This document shows positions 10,740 to 20,733 of a DNA stretch of 64,000 nt, piece by piece. The notes below the pieces were generated by a model. The model was not told where the DNA came from. It worked only from the letters and a program-made list of their open reading frames with translations, and made no database searches. Source of the stretch: Paragorgia papillata (taxonomy: Eukaryota; Cnidaria; Anthozoa; Scleralcyonacea; Coralliidae); NCBI GenBank assembly GCA_035771165.1, contig JAWNZC010000122.1, positions 2,769,501 through 2,833,500 of the forward strand, given 5' to 3'. Every line of letters begins with the position of its first letter. Within the stretch, counting starts at the first letter, position 1. The position numbers and the translations under genes are program-made.

Positions 10740-12119
10740 TGCTACTCATGAAAATCTTCGACAATGGCTCTATTTTCTCTTTAATATACAGTACTTTTTT
10801 AGCTAATTTTTTTTATAATCTGTAGATCCAGGCCAATGGCCAGGTTTGGACAATCACTACATATGATGAGCAGTGCTGGTAAAATCTGATGCTTCTAATA
10901 TATTTCTGGAAGATAAATCTAAAAACCTGGAAGTTAAATTTATTGTCGCAGCTGTCTACATGTACACAGAATGTTGGTGGAGTCACATAGTTATCATGCA
11001 TGTATATCAATACTATAGATTAGAACGATCATTTTGTCAGAAGTCGAACAATTTATCTTACAGTTTTTCAGCATTTGCCAACAAACATTGGTCAAGTTAA
11101 CCCAGTTGTCTGTTACCCGATGTTAGTAGACATGAACTCCCCAAATGCAATATTTAGTATTTTTTGTTCACTACTAAGTTCATGTAATTACAGTTACATA
11201 TGTACAACAAATAATGTACTAAATTTATCATGAAATCAAAAGCCTTATATACACTAGGTCAGCTATATCATGTATATATTCAGTGGGTCATGGCACAATG
11301 CTTGAAATTGTGCAGTGGGTCGTCAGCCTAAAAGTTTGTGGACTGTTGGTCTACACATGCAAATAACAAATAGCTCAGCAAAAACAATTTCGAGAAAAGT
11401 ACAATTACATGCAGTATAGCAACAACAACATTCATTTCAATTCTTAATAAATAAATATAAAAAAAATGATAATACATTGTTGTTCTGTATATATTTACTT
11501 GGGCTATCTGTGGTAGCATGAGTCTAGGTTTCACCCAGAATGCACTGCGACCTTAGTTTGCTTCGATCTGCTTACATCTCTTGTCTGAGCAAAACAGTTG
11601 GGCTGTTTCATTCCTAAAACAGGAAAAATTGCCACTGTTTTAGTCGTAGAAAACAGGAAAGAAACACAACTGATCACTATAAACCAACAATACTTGTGGT
11701 GAACTATAATCTTTTCAAGCTTTATGGCCACTAATTAAAGTAGCCCAAGTTAACGCCTGGTGGGCATCTTGATTATATTAATTCTCATTTTCAAGATTTC
11801 TTCTGTTTTAACACAACTAAACTGGTAAATACGAATCTCCTGCCATTAAACTTATTTTCTCGGCTTTTGTCACCACAAACACTGCCAAGTCAGTCTACTC
11901 TTTTCAGATTGTTTTTCTCGTTCGCGGTTTCTTACTTTTTTCATTGTTGACAAATAACAAGGCATCATTCAGGTCTCTTCATCATCTAAAAAGTCGTTTG
12001 TTTCAATATGTCTTCATCGTTCCCTCTCAAGTTAAGTAGAATACACCAGAGAAAAATTATTTACCGGCTTTGAACAGTTTCAGGACACATCCTTGTTCTT
12101 TCAGTTACATTTTGGTTGG
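10740..12119. other. Unannotated AT-rich stretch
   Basis: Nothing supportable as a gene. A glance at both strands shows only short ORFs with no family resemblance. Copy B (38871-40254) is nearly identical. Confidence 0.4.
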
Positions 12120-12810
12120 CATCGTTTTCACCCTGGGTGCCAGAGGTTTTTCGACGCTCGTGGGGGAGAACGGGGACACACGAGGAAGCCAGGCGGTAAA
12201 GTGGGAGGGGCCAACCAGGAAGGCGAGCGCCAAAAACCTCTGGAACACCGAGCCGTGTTTTAATGTTTTGATTTGAAATTTGAAACCGCCGTACCCGAGG
12301 GCCGTACGGGTAATCATATTTTAACAATCCAGAGTCAACTCTATTTTGTATTTGTCAAGCAAGTAATAAGGCTATCGTCTCGACAGTCTTCTATACATTA
12401 GACCACTAAAAATTGTTCAAATTTAATAAAACTGGTTTGATTTTAGTTTGGGCGACGTGACGCTGCCCGATATTCACTATACACTTTAAAATCCGCCGTC
12501 TGTTACTTGTTATGCATAGTGTTGAACGCTATCTTGTACGTATGTTGATATGAATTTCAGAAGCTTCCCTTTGACGTATGGCTTATGTTTTTGGGTTATA
12601 TGGAACTTTTTCAAATATCCAAAATGTTCACTCAATAATAAATAAATATTTATTTACTTAACGTCGCACATGAAGTTCGGTTATAGAATTTCAGATGTTT
12701 AATTATATTAAACGCAGGAACTTGAACGACTTGAACTACACTTCAAATGAAAGCGTATAGATTTCTAACAACATACTTACAGGATATATTTCAACGATGC
12801 TATCTTGTTG

Positions 12811-12814
<4 letters not shown>

Positions 12815-12867
<53 letters not shown>
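12815..12867. repeat. (TA)n microsatellites
   Basis: Pure TA run at the end of the RecQ-like fragment (copy B 40948-41004). Others lie at about 14417-14465, 15797-15815 and 18216-18271. All differ in length between the copies and explain the Tyr-Ile repeat ORFs. Confidence 0.9.
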
Positions 12868-12873
<6 letters not shown>

Positions 12874-13197
12874 GACGAAGACGTCTCGTCGCTGACGTCG
12901 CTTTAATTCCTTCATGTGTGATTCGATCAAAGAAATCAACGGACACAACACGAGCATTACAGCATTTTTCGGGAAAGTCGTGTAGCCAATATCATAAAGC
13001 TCTTGACACATAGCTGGAACCAGTTGGAAAATGAGAGATTTTCCAAAACCAGTTGGTAACATGGCAAAGACATCACGCTGTTGCATGAAATTGAACAGAC
13101 ATTCAGCTTGATTCTCACTGAGCTGGCAAACCTCGGGGAAATGCTTTAAAACATTATCCACACACTAAGAGAAATCTTCGCGAGGAAGTAAAGTCAT
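12868..13197 (-). pseudogene. RecQ-like helicase N-terminal fragment (nonsense mutation)
   Basis: From an ATG at 13197 the frame reads MTLLPREDFSE-region, then FPEVCQLSENQAECLFNF, QRDVFAMLPTGFGKSLIFQL (Walker A, GFGKS) and VLCPLISLIESHMKELKRR (motif Ia). These are the first helicase motifs of RecQ-family proteins, in order. In this copy codon 13165-13167 is TAG where copy B has GAG (41302-41304), so the frame is cut after about ten residues. The downstream end runs into the TA microsatellite at residue 110; motifs II-VI are absent. It lies wholly inside the TIR element, so it looks like a captured gene piece or the remnant of an element-encoded helicase. Confidence 0.75.
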
Positions 13198-13647
13198 TTT
13201 ACCAAAGAAAGCTTTGTTTACATGTAAAACGATCAACCAACAGCAGAATTGTTTGTTTGCGTTTGTGAATCCTATGAAATTCGAGACTAGAATTGACAAG
13301 ACGCTTGTATAATTATGTCAACATAAGCGTTCGATATTCAATAAAACAGCTCGTTAGATATGTTTTTTTTTATTTTGACCAATCAGAATTTACATCCAAA
13401 TTTCTGACTAAAAATGTCATCTTAGGATTTTGATTGGTTCGGCGGGATAAGAGGAATCGCGCTCTGGTCCAGAGGTTCTTCCCGCTCGCCCTTTTACCCC
13501 CTCAAATATCCCCTATAATCCCCTGCTAACCCCCCTGCGAGCGTTGGAAGAACCTCTGGCACCCAGGGTACATCGTTTTTTGTCTTTATCATTATTTTTA
13601 CGCTAGCTTTTTCAGTGGTTTTAAGTCGTATTTTTGTCGTCTCTTCT

Positions 13648-13859
13648 CGAGGGGGACATTGGGATTTTCGGTGTTGCGGTATTGTGGTGTTTTTCGTGCG
13701 GTATTTCGGTAATTTTGCCGCTTCGGTACGGTATTCGGTTTTGTCCATTCTAGCAGTTTCGATATCTATTAAATTTTCGACGTGGTACGTACTGTGGTAT
13801 TTCACGATTTTTTTTGCGGTATTGCGGTTCGGAGTACCCCCCCAATGTCCCCCTCCTCG
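13648..13859. repeat. Short TIR repeat with internal GCGGTATT units
   Basis: The ends are CGAGGGGGACATTGGG and the complement of CGAGGAGGGGGACATTGGG. In between are irregular repeats of GCGGTATTNCGGT. Copy B equivalent: about 41783-41996. ORFs across it on both strands are by-products of the repeat. Confidence 0.65.
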
Positions 13860-14230
13860 CTGCCACATCTCTTGTTAGCCTCTTTCTTTGGTCTTTTTCC
13901 ATAGTAATATTATTTATTATGTGCATGACAAAATTACTACATTCTGATTGGTTGAGAGGAGTCCAAATTATTTTATTAATTGTATTGCAGTAAAAAATTT
14001 TTTTTATAAAATTCAAAATCGCGGCCAATTCTGTGATGGAAAGTTTTCACATTTCCAACGACTTGTGGTACACTATGAACTAAAAATTCCATGTAAATAT
14101 TTTGAATGGAGTACAGAGAACACCCAGAGTGAAAATGTTTCTTGTCAAGTAATGAAACAAGATGTTTTTAAAGGCATGAGTGAGTATGAAGCGTACGTGT
14201 CGTAATTCTGTCATGCATATAATAAAGAGT
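13860..14230. other. Unannotated stretch
   Basis: An 85-residue ORF (13948-14205, plus) is preserved in copy B (42083-42340) with one residue change, but it matches no family I know and lacks a start context or splice support. I do not call it a gene. Confidence 0.3.
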
Positions 14231-14338
14231 AATCATATGATGTTGCTCGTACAATTAAGGATTTACACTACTCGTGACATTTTTCACTAATATCACTTGT
14301 AGTGTAAATCCTTAATTGTACTCGGTATCATATGATTA
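14231..14338. repeat. Fold-back repeat, arms about 45 bp
   Basis: TAATCATATGATGTTGCTCG TACAATTAAGGATTTACACT pairs with AGTGTAAATCCTTAATTGTA CTCGGTATCATATGATTA. Copy B: 42365-42473. Confidence 0.75.
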
Positions 14339-14397
14339 CCTATACTAATTAATGTACATTTTAGCTGAAACCGTTTTTTCTGGCAAAGATTTCTTTC

Positions 14398-14414
14398 ATC
14401 ACCTGAACTTGTAA

Positions 14415-14469
<55 letters not shown>

Positions 14470-14605
14470 AGGTTTCAGAATCACTTTCAGCTTTTCATCT
14501 CGTGTGTAATTTCGCGTGTAAATGGTGTCCACGCATGCCGAGATTAGCACCCTCACCGGGCTCCAGGCCTTCGGCCCTACGCCCGGGCTCAGGGATAACA
14601 CCACA
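14398..14605 (-). repeat. Dispersed repeat: GC-rich head, (TA)n tail
   Basis: On the minus strand the order is TGAGCCCGGGCGTAGGGCCG, then AAGGCCTGGAGCCCGGTGAG, then GGTGCTAATCTCGGCATGCG, a short AT-rich body, and a TTTATATATATATATA tail. A diverged copy with the same order and TA tail occurs at about 52695-53858 (minus), split there by another element. The defined head and simple-repeat tail suggest a SINE-like or other TPRT-made element, but I see no polymerase III boxes in it. Copy B equivalent: 42541-42732, with a shorter TA run. Confidence 0.6.
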
Positions 14606-15665
14606 ATATATCATTTGAATAATTTTTACCTCTACTATTCAAATTTTAGGTTGTCGGGTCTTGTGGGGCAACCTATTTTCCAAATTATGCTAATTTATGC
14701 TAATTATTATATAAATATTATTATAATCTATAACAAAATGGCAACGATTTAGAAAAAAGTAAATTTTACCAACAAACTTTGTATTAAAAAAATGAAAAGA
14801 AACATTTCACAAATTCAATTTAAAAAATCGAGGCAATACAATAAAACGCAAATATTATATTGTTTTTTAAAACCGCCCACTGTGATGACTCCCCATGGTC
14901 AGCGGGTGAGCGCGTGGTTTTCACTTTATATTTTGGAAATTTACAAATTAAAGCAGAATTATAAAACAACAAAAGACGATAATACATCATTAAGATCGTT
15001 TTTAAGTCAGCTAGTCAGATTTCAGGTTATTTTGCATGATATTTACTCCTGTTTGCCGTTAAAACACCGCCAAGTTTAGGTAAAATTTTGGAATGTTTGT
15101 TCGATATATACATGGCAGGTTGAGGAGTCTCCGCCGAGAGAGTTTTCGTCATATTTTACCAAATTATTGCTAATCTACGAAATAATTACAACAGACAAAT
15201 GCTTATACTTACTTTAGGAGTTGTTAGAGTCTAAATTTTCGTTGGTTTCGCTTATATATTGACAAATAAAAGCCATGATGACGTCGAGATCCGAATAACC
15301 GGAAATTCAGGTCAGCTGTCCCTAAATACTTCATGGCATATCGTTATGAAGACTTCGTTTTAAAAAGGGGTCATTCAGGTAAAAAATTCGATAAATTATA
15401 CCAAATCGAAGTCATCTGTCACCGGCGACGCATGATATTAGGAACGACCGAGAATGGGTTAGAGACAGAATAATTGTACACTTCTGAAGATCGAGTAGAG
15501 CAAACAAACGCTTCGTAAAGTTCAGAAACTGACCAAACTAATCTCAGATTGTCTTTTGACCAATCATAAATTAAGCGAGATTTGCAAGAGCATGATATAA
15601 ACGTGCATCTCTTAACACCAACTTATTTTGTTAAAGCTATATAAGTGAAGTTAATTTTCAATAGA
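14606..15665. other. Unannotated AT-rich stretch
   Basis: No coding or RNA signal that I can support. A 95-residue ORF (14792-15079) is kept in copy B but looks compositional (Lys/Asn/Ile-rich). Confidence 0.3.
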
Positions 15666-15845
15666 GCAAAGTGAAAAAGTGGTAAACTGCCGAGAATAAT
15701 TTTATTTATAACGAAATACTGACGTTTCAAGCGGGGCCTTCATCAGAGTAAAATGACGAAGGCTCTGCTCGAAACGTCATTGCTTCGTTATAAAAGATAT
15801 ATATATATATATATATTTTGGCAGTTTACCACTTTTTCACTTTGC
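15666..15845. repeat. Fold-back element with hammerhead-like core
   Basis: The arms GCAAAGTGAAAAAGTGGTAA ACTGCC and the complement enclose a centre where, on the minus strand, CTGATGA (15746-15740) is followed by AGGCCCCGCTT, which can form a 4-bp stem, and GAAACGTC (15728-15721). CUGANGA-stem-GAAA is the conserved core of hammerhead ribozymes, known from Penelope-like retroelements. A convincing stem III is not visible, so activity is unproven. The other arm has a partly matching TGACGA...GAAACGTC on the plus strand. Copy B: 43795-43965, with a shorter TA run. Confidence 0.55.
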
Positions 15846-16116
15846 TGTATCTAAAACACTGCCTATAGTACGCAGCGCTCTACTTTTTTTAATTTTCAAT
15901 GCTGATATAGATACGTATATTCTGACAATTTATCTGTATCACTCGTTTTTCTAAATAAAATAATATAGTGTTAAAGCATTCTAAGTATCTCTCTTGTACC
16001 TTATATTTATATTCAAATCGAAATCTGTAATATTAAAAGCTAGTTGAGTCTTGTTTTATGAAACAACAATATCATAAAAGCATTACAAAATTATTTTTTA
16101 TCACTCTGCCCATACG

Positions 16117-16325
16117 AAAATATTCTATAGAATATTCCTTAGAATATTCCATAGAATATCCCGTAGAATACTAAATTCTTTAGAATATTCAACTAGATAT
16201 TGGGACTTATTCTATAGAACATTCTATAGCATATTCTATAACATAGATTACTCCATAGCATTATTCCATAGAATATTATTCCAATGAATATCAAGCAGAA
16301 TATTATATAGAATATCTTACAGAAT
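16117..16325. repeat. Satellite of ATAGAATATTC-type units
   Basis: About fifteen imperfect units of 13-16 bp around TTCTATAGAATATTCC, each nearly palindromic. Copy B: 44237-44445. The interval 15846-16116 before it shows nothing I can name. Confidence 0.75.
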
Positions 16326-16504
16326 ATATGAAAGTAATATTTAACAATTGTCCATTTCTTTACAATCCATAATCCAAACAAAACTTTACAAATATAGATA
16401 CAGTAATATACATGTATGCAACAGCATAGACAAACATGATTGCATATATATAGCGAGATAAAATTATGCAAGGATTCAGCTATTAATATTATAAATACTA
16501 CATC

Positions 16505-16913
16505 CAAAATTTTAATTTATTCAAAATAATCTAATACAACACATAATTATATACCAAATAGCAATTTCCACCAATACCATACTAGAAACAAGGCCAAATC
16601 CCACTTACCTAAAGCGAAGACTAACTGGGGAAAACATAAATTAATTTATCACGCTCTGAACGGTTTTAATAATTTAACTCCTGACTTTCATATCATTAAG
16701 TCACTGTCACTGTTCAAACTTAAACTTGGCAAATTATCCTCTTAACTGCTACTATATGTAATCATATCTATTTTTTATTATCTTGTATTTACATATTTCA
16801 TTTATGTTACACAGGGCCCCATTGAAAAACACTTCGGTGACATATGCTCCCTGTTAAAATATTATTATTATTATTATTATTATTATTACTGTTATTATTA
16901 TTATTATTATTAT
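16505..16913 (+). mobile_element. LINE 3' fragment, plus strand, (ATT)n tail
   Basis: One open frame reads HTRNKAKSHLPKAKTNWGKH and on to LSLFKLKLGKLSS at a stop (16744). This is the C-terminal YHTRN...LP...TNWGK signature of CR1/L2-like LINE reverse-transcriptase ORFs. A 3' UTR containing CAGGGCCCCATTGAAAAACA and an (ATT)n tail follow. In copy B (44625-45035) one A is lost in GGGGAAAAC, which shifts the frame to an early stop. Confidence 0.7.
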
Positions 16914-16919
16914 ACCTGG

Positions 16920-17420
16920 CAAGAAGGTGAGTAATAGTCTAGAACAATTTAATATTTATTTTATTTTATTTTTATTTTAACTTCTTTAGCTGATAATAAC
17001 ATACAAATTTAACTAACAGCTCAGGAGCACTAGCACAGCGTGAGCCAATTACGTTAGTGACCTATTAAAACATTGATAAAGCACAAACTAGCTCACCCCC
17101 CTCCCCCCCCGCCCAATCTCACTAAAAACAACATTTCATTGAAACTCTTAACTGCCTTGCTTGATGGCATTTCGAACATATCGATTTCCACGACCGTTGA
17201 TTTTCTGCATCAAATTAAATTGATGAGGTAGCTGAAAAGTAGTAATCGAAGAGGAGTGACTTAAATTTTCGCAGAGAAATGTCCGGTTCGCGAAGTTCGT
17301 TTGCGAGGGTATTCCAGATACGCGACACTCTCACTACATAACTGTTCTGAAAACATAGCGTTCTAGTTTTAGGTATGTTGTATCTAACGAGAGAATTGTT
17401 CGTTGTAAGTTATATTAATA
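16920..17420 (-). mobile_element. LINE 3' fragment, minus strand
   Basis: On the minus strand the sequence encodes NNSLVRYNIPKTRTLCFQNS and RIWNTLANELREPDISLRKF before a stop near 17231. This is the C-terminal region of a CR1/L2-like LINE ORF2 (RT...S...WN.LP..LR...S...FK). The 3' UTR extends to about 16920 with a TTTTA-rich tail. It abuts the tail of the plus-strand LINE, so two LINE tails converge. In this copy the upstream part is broken by a small deletion near 17403 relative to copy B. Confidence 0.65.
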
Positions 17421-17599
17421 CAAATTATACAGTTTCATTATTACACATATCAACATGTTTGACTTCTGTTTTCTGTTTTGCATTAATTACTTTTACAATA
17501 TTGCTGATTTTTGAAGCCATGATAGTCTTTATGTCTTGAACTGTGACACCATATCTTTTTTATGCAAACTCTAAAAAAATGCATAATACGTAATACGTC

Positions 17600-17735
17600 A
17601 TACTCGAGAAGGAGTGTTTAATCCGATATCAAACACCGAGAAGTGTTTTGAAAAACCAAGGCAAAGCCAAGATTTTTTAACAAACTTCGAGGTGTTTTGA
17701 TATCATATCAAACACAAGTTTCGAGTGTACTGTGT
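17600..17735. repeat. Fold-back repeat
   Basis: GTGTTTAATCCGATATCAAA CACCGAGAAGTGTTTTG pairs with a downstream AACTTCGAGGTGTTTTGATA TCATATCAAACAC. The flanks 17421-17599 and 17736-18100 hold nothing recognisable. Copy B: about 45750-45865. Confidence 0.6.
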
Positions 17736-18100
17736 GATGTAGCTTCTCAATTAAGTAAATCAGTATTTGAAGAGAGAGTTTGATCACATATTTAAACTCC
17801 GTCGCGGCCCTGATTTCCTTGAGAATGTAATTTCAAAAAGTTATTGGATGACCCTTTTCCGCATAGGAAAACCGACGAAATATTTATACTAGTATACATA
17901 AACCAGAAGAGCAAAGTGAAAATGTGGTATATGAAAATGTGCATGGCAATACTGTGGTTTTTGGTAACGGGGAACTGTTTTAATAAGATAATAATGAAAG
18001 CCTAAGCCAAGGAAAGATATGGTTTTCAGAAGGGTCTCATGGATGTGTAGATTCTAAGCTAGTCTTCTGTGAGATGTGTATATATAAACTGCATAAAAAA

Positions 18101-18211
18101 GAACAGAGACGAACAACTTCTGAACTGGCAGCCTTTAATGAGTAGCTAAATGTTTCGGTAATACAGCTACCTTCTTCAGTACAATGGCAATGCTATTATC
18201 CTAAATTGAAG

Positions 18212-18274
<63 letters not shown>

Positions 18275-18363
18275 TCCTGATTGAATGATTGAAGAAGGTA
18301 GCTGTATTACAGAAACGTTTACTCATTAAAGGCTTCCAGTTCAGAAGTTGTTGGTCTCTGCTC
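18101..18363. repeat. Fold-back element with hammerhead-like core and (TA)n centre
   Basis: The arms run from GAACAGAGACGAACAACTTC inwards and pair with their complement ending near 18363; a long (TA)n lies between them. On the minus strand of the left arm CTGAAGA (18179-18173) is followed by A-GGTA-GCTGTAT-TACC and GAAAC (18156-18152): a CUGANGA core, a perfect 4-bp stem II and the GAAA box. The right arm has the same in plus orientation with one stem mismatch (TACA). Penelope-like elements carry such motifs. I see no Penelope reverse transcriptase here. Copy B: 46239-46466, with a much shorter TA run. Confidence 0.55.
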
Positions 18364-19268
18364 CTATTTATACAGTATATATATATATGCTTAGAGCCAT
18401 GCATGCAGGTGTTTTATTTATTTATTTGCTTCGAATGAATTAAATTCAGCCAAATTAAGTTCAACATCTGAATCAACATGGCAAGATTTTCTTGCTTGCG
18501 CACCCAAATATAAGAATTGAGTTTGGCTTATGAGAATTTTGAGATTTGAACCAGGCCTTAAGCTTAAACTGTTTTATAATAGCATTGTGAGAATATGATT
18601 ATTTTTACTTTTTATTATTTTCATATATTATTTAGACAGTTTTGATCATGCATGAGTTATATTTAAAAAGTTGCTAGTTATATCGTAGAATTTTCTTTAG
18701 CATAAACACTTGTATTATATTCACGATTAATATCAGTTAGTCAATATTTCTTAAAGTGCCTATTAAAGAGATAATTAAGTGTATACTCTTATTTGAAAGA
18801 ACACTTAAAATGACAAAGTAACATCTTTTGCAGTTTTTCGTTTCCTTGGTTCTTTGTTGAGATATATATTTCTGTTTGTTTGATATGCAAGTTAATGACA
18901 TCTTGATGTGCATAATGACTTATGTTTTTAGAAACCAAATGATTGATTCAAATGAAACATGTGGGTGTATTTTTTCCCATAACACCAAACCTGTATAGAT
19001 TGTCATGAAGTGATTATATTTTAAGTGCTCTTTCGTTTTAAATGTTCTCTCAAATAAGATAAACTTAATTTTTGCTTAATAAATTATGTACATTATTGGA
19101 GTGCAAATTGATATTTTCCGTATTGCACTTGTCGTATAATAATTGATATTTGAAATCACCAACCAATTTAAAATTAAAGAGGTTATATTAATCGTTTGAA
19201 TTTAAAAAGTTGACAAAGCTAATCTAAAATTGTTTTATTTAATCAATTAAACGTATACATGGTGATTT
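18364..19268. other. Unannotated AT-rich stretch
   Basis: No gene or structured repeat seen. Copy B (46467-47350) lacks a small block near 18605-18660. Confidence 0.4.
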
Positions 19269-19720
19269 TCAAAGAGAAGATGCAAACCCGCGGTACAACA
19301 CCTTAATTTGTGTTGACAAGTTAACAAGCAACCTCGTACCAAGGACCTTCTCAAATGTCGGGGAAGAGAATAATAATTTTGGAATCATGATTTTGATGAG
19401 TAACTGACACTGTACCGGGGGCTGACGGGACTCTGTGCAGTCATTGATAAATAGAGTATAGTTGGCTTGCATATGTAAAGTTATTCAGCGAACTATTTAA
19501 GCAACCAAGAATAACAAAAACCGCACAAATAACAAGACATTCTCTTAACAAATTTATCAAATCAGTTAATGAGCATCTTTAGTAAGTAGCGTCTATACTA
19601 TAACTATTTGCTTTATACTAAATGCAAGCAAGAAGTGTTTAATTGTTTCTGGGCTTTCGAATCTAATTTAAAAAGTTTAGAAATATGTAGTCAAAGTATT
19701 CAGTGCTGATCTAATTTATT
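19269..19720. repeat. Dispersed repeat segment
   Basis: A diverged, inverted relative lies at about 53455-53745: shared blocks include AACAAGACATTCTCTTAACA, AAATCAGTTAATGA, GCAAGCAAGAAGTGTTTA and TGATGAGTGACTC-like sequence. It therefore belongs to an interspersed family, probably a transposable element without recognisable coding sequence. Copy B equivalent (47351-48430) is interrupted by the MITE at 47704. The stretch 19721-20640 downstream shows only short AT-rich ORFs of no known family. Confidence 0.6.
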
Positions 19721-20661
19721 AGATGTTTTGGTGTGTAGTATCGCACTTATAACTATCCAAATATCGCTGTATATTTGTACTCATTTTTAGCGTTATTTGG
19801 CCTTTTTTTAATGCAGTTGTATAATAATACAGTCAAAATGGAAATACCTTCCCAATTCCGCTTCTTTCTTTAATCGTTTTGTTCGACTTTGCATACACAA
19901 AATTTTTTTCTCCCAAATCCAAATTATATGCCGAATATTATAACGTCTAAAAATTACGGTTACCACTGAGTAAATTAATAAAATACAAAACAATGGACAC
20001 TCCGAAATATAACCGTTTCATCTTTGTCTTGTCTTGTCTTAATACATATCTTGGGTTTTCAAAATGTTCGTCTTCGGATTGTGTTTTATCTTATATATTA
20101 CCCGTATATGCACGTATTCTATTGTGAGCACAATAATTTTGTCTATATCTATGTTTTTAAATATTTGTGTAATTCTTAATTTGTTTATCAACGAAGGGCT
20201 AAATTTAATTTGTTTTATCATCTGCTTTACTTACAACCCAGTATATATGGATGACGGGTATATATATATATATATGTGTCCCCAATTAGTAGGCCTTTTG
20301 GATCTCATAAAGTTGACCGACTGAATTAATGGTGCTACAAATATATGTAGAAGTTTGCCTTTGCTGTTCTTAAAAGAAGTATGCAAGCTACACTACACAC
20401 GACACTATAGCTATCAAAACAGTGAGGTTGTGAGGTTGGTTCGGAAATAATCAATTTAATTGGTTGTCTCATGCAGACTCACTTATATATATGACAAATA
20501 TTTTATTGGTTTATTTAGTTTATTATATCCCAACATGTTAATATTGGGCAGTTTATAACCGTCAATATATCAACACTTAATCTAAGAGGTTACCACTTAA
20601 TGCCACTCCATAAAGGAATTTAAATTTTGAATTCCAAATTAAAATGCAGCTGTGCAGCATG

Positions 20662-20669
20662 TATAAAAG
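20662..20669 (+). promoter_or_regulatory. TATA box of the peptide gene
   Basis: TATAAAAG lies 72 bp upstream of the ATG. An initiator-like TCAGTT at 20705-20710 follows, leaving a 5' UTR of about 30-40 bases. Spacing to the TCAGTT is slightly long (43 bp), so the exact start site is uncertain. The identical arrangement lies upstream of the copy B gene. Confidence 0.6.
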
Positions 20670-20733
20670 TTGCTGAAAATCAAGACTGGTATGATCATTT
20701 GAGGTCAGTTCTCAACAGAAAGAAGCAGCAACG

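Larger units (their letters stand above)
12129..13570. mobile_element. Hairpin-ended TIR element with 9-bp TSD, carrying a RecQ-like fragment
   Basis: The termini are CACCCTGGGTGCCAGAGGTT at the left and the complement of TACCCTGGGTGCCAGAGGTT at the right. CATCGTTTT flanks both sides (12120-12128 and 13571-13579), a perfect 9-bp target duplication. Each end folds back on itself: left CCAGAGGTTTTT with AAAAACCTCTGG at about 12232-12243; right CCAGAGGTTCTTCC (13469 on) with GGAAGAACCTCTGG. This architecture matches the CAAYCTCG elements even though the terminal sequence differs. Inside lie a helicase-like fragment (12868-13197, minus) and a (TA)n microsatellite (about 12815-12867). No transposase is recognisable. 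Confidence 0.85.

Noticed and set aside
12811..13161. Tyr-Ile repeat tail of the RecQ-like ORF as real protein
   Set aside because: It is the TA microsatellite translated; its length differs between the copies.
13948..14205. 85-residue ORF as a gene
   Set aside because: Preserved in both copies, but so is most sequence here; no homology, start context or splice evidence.
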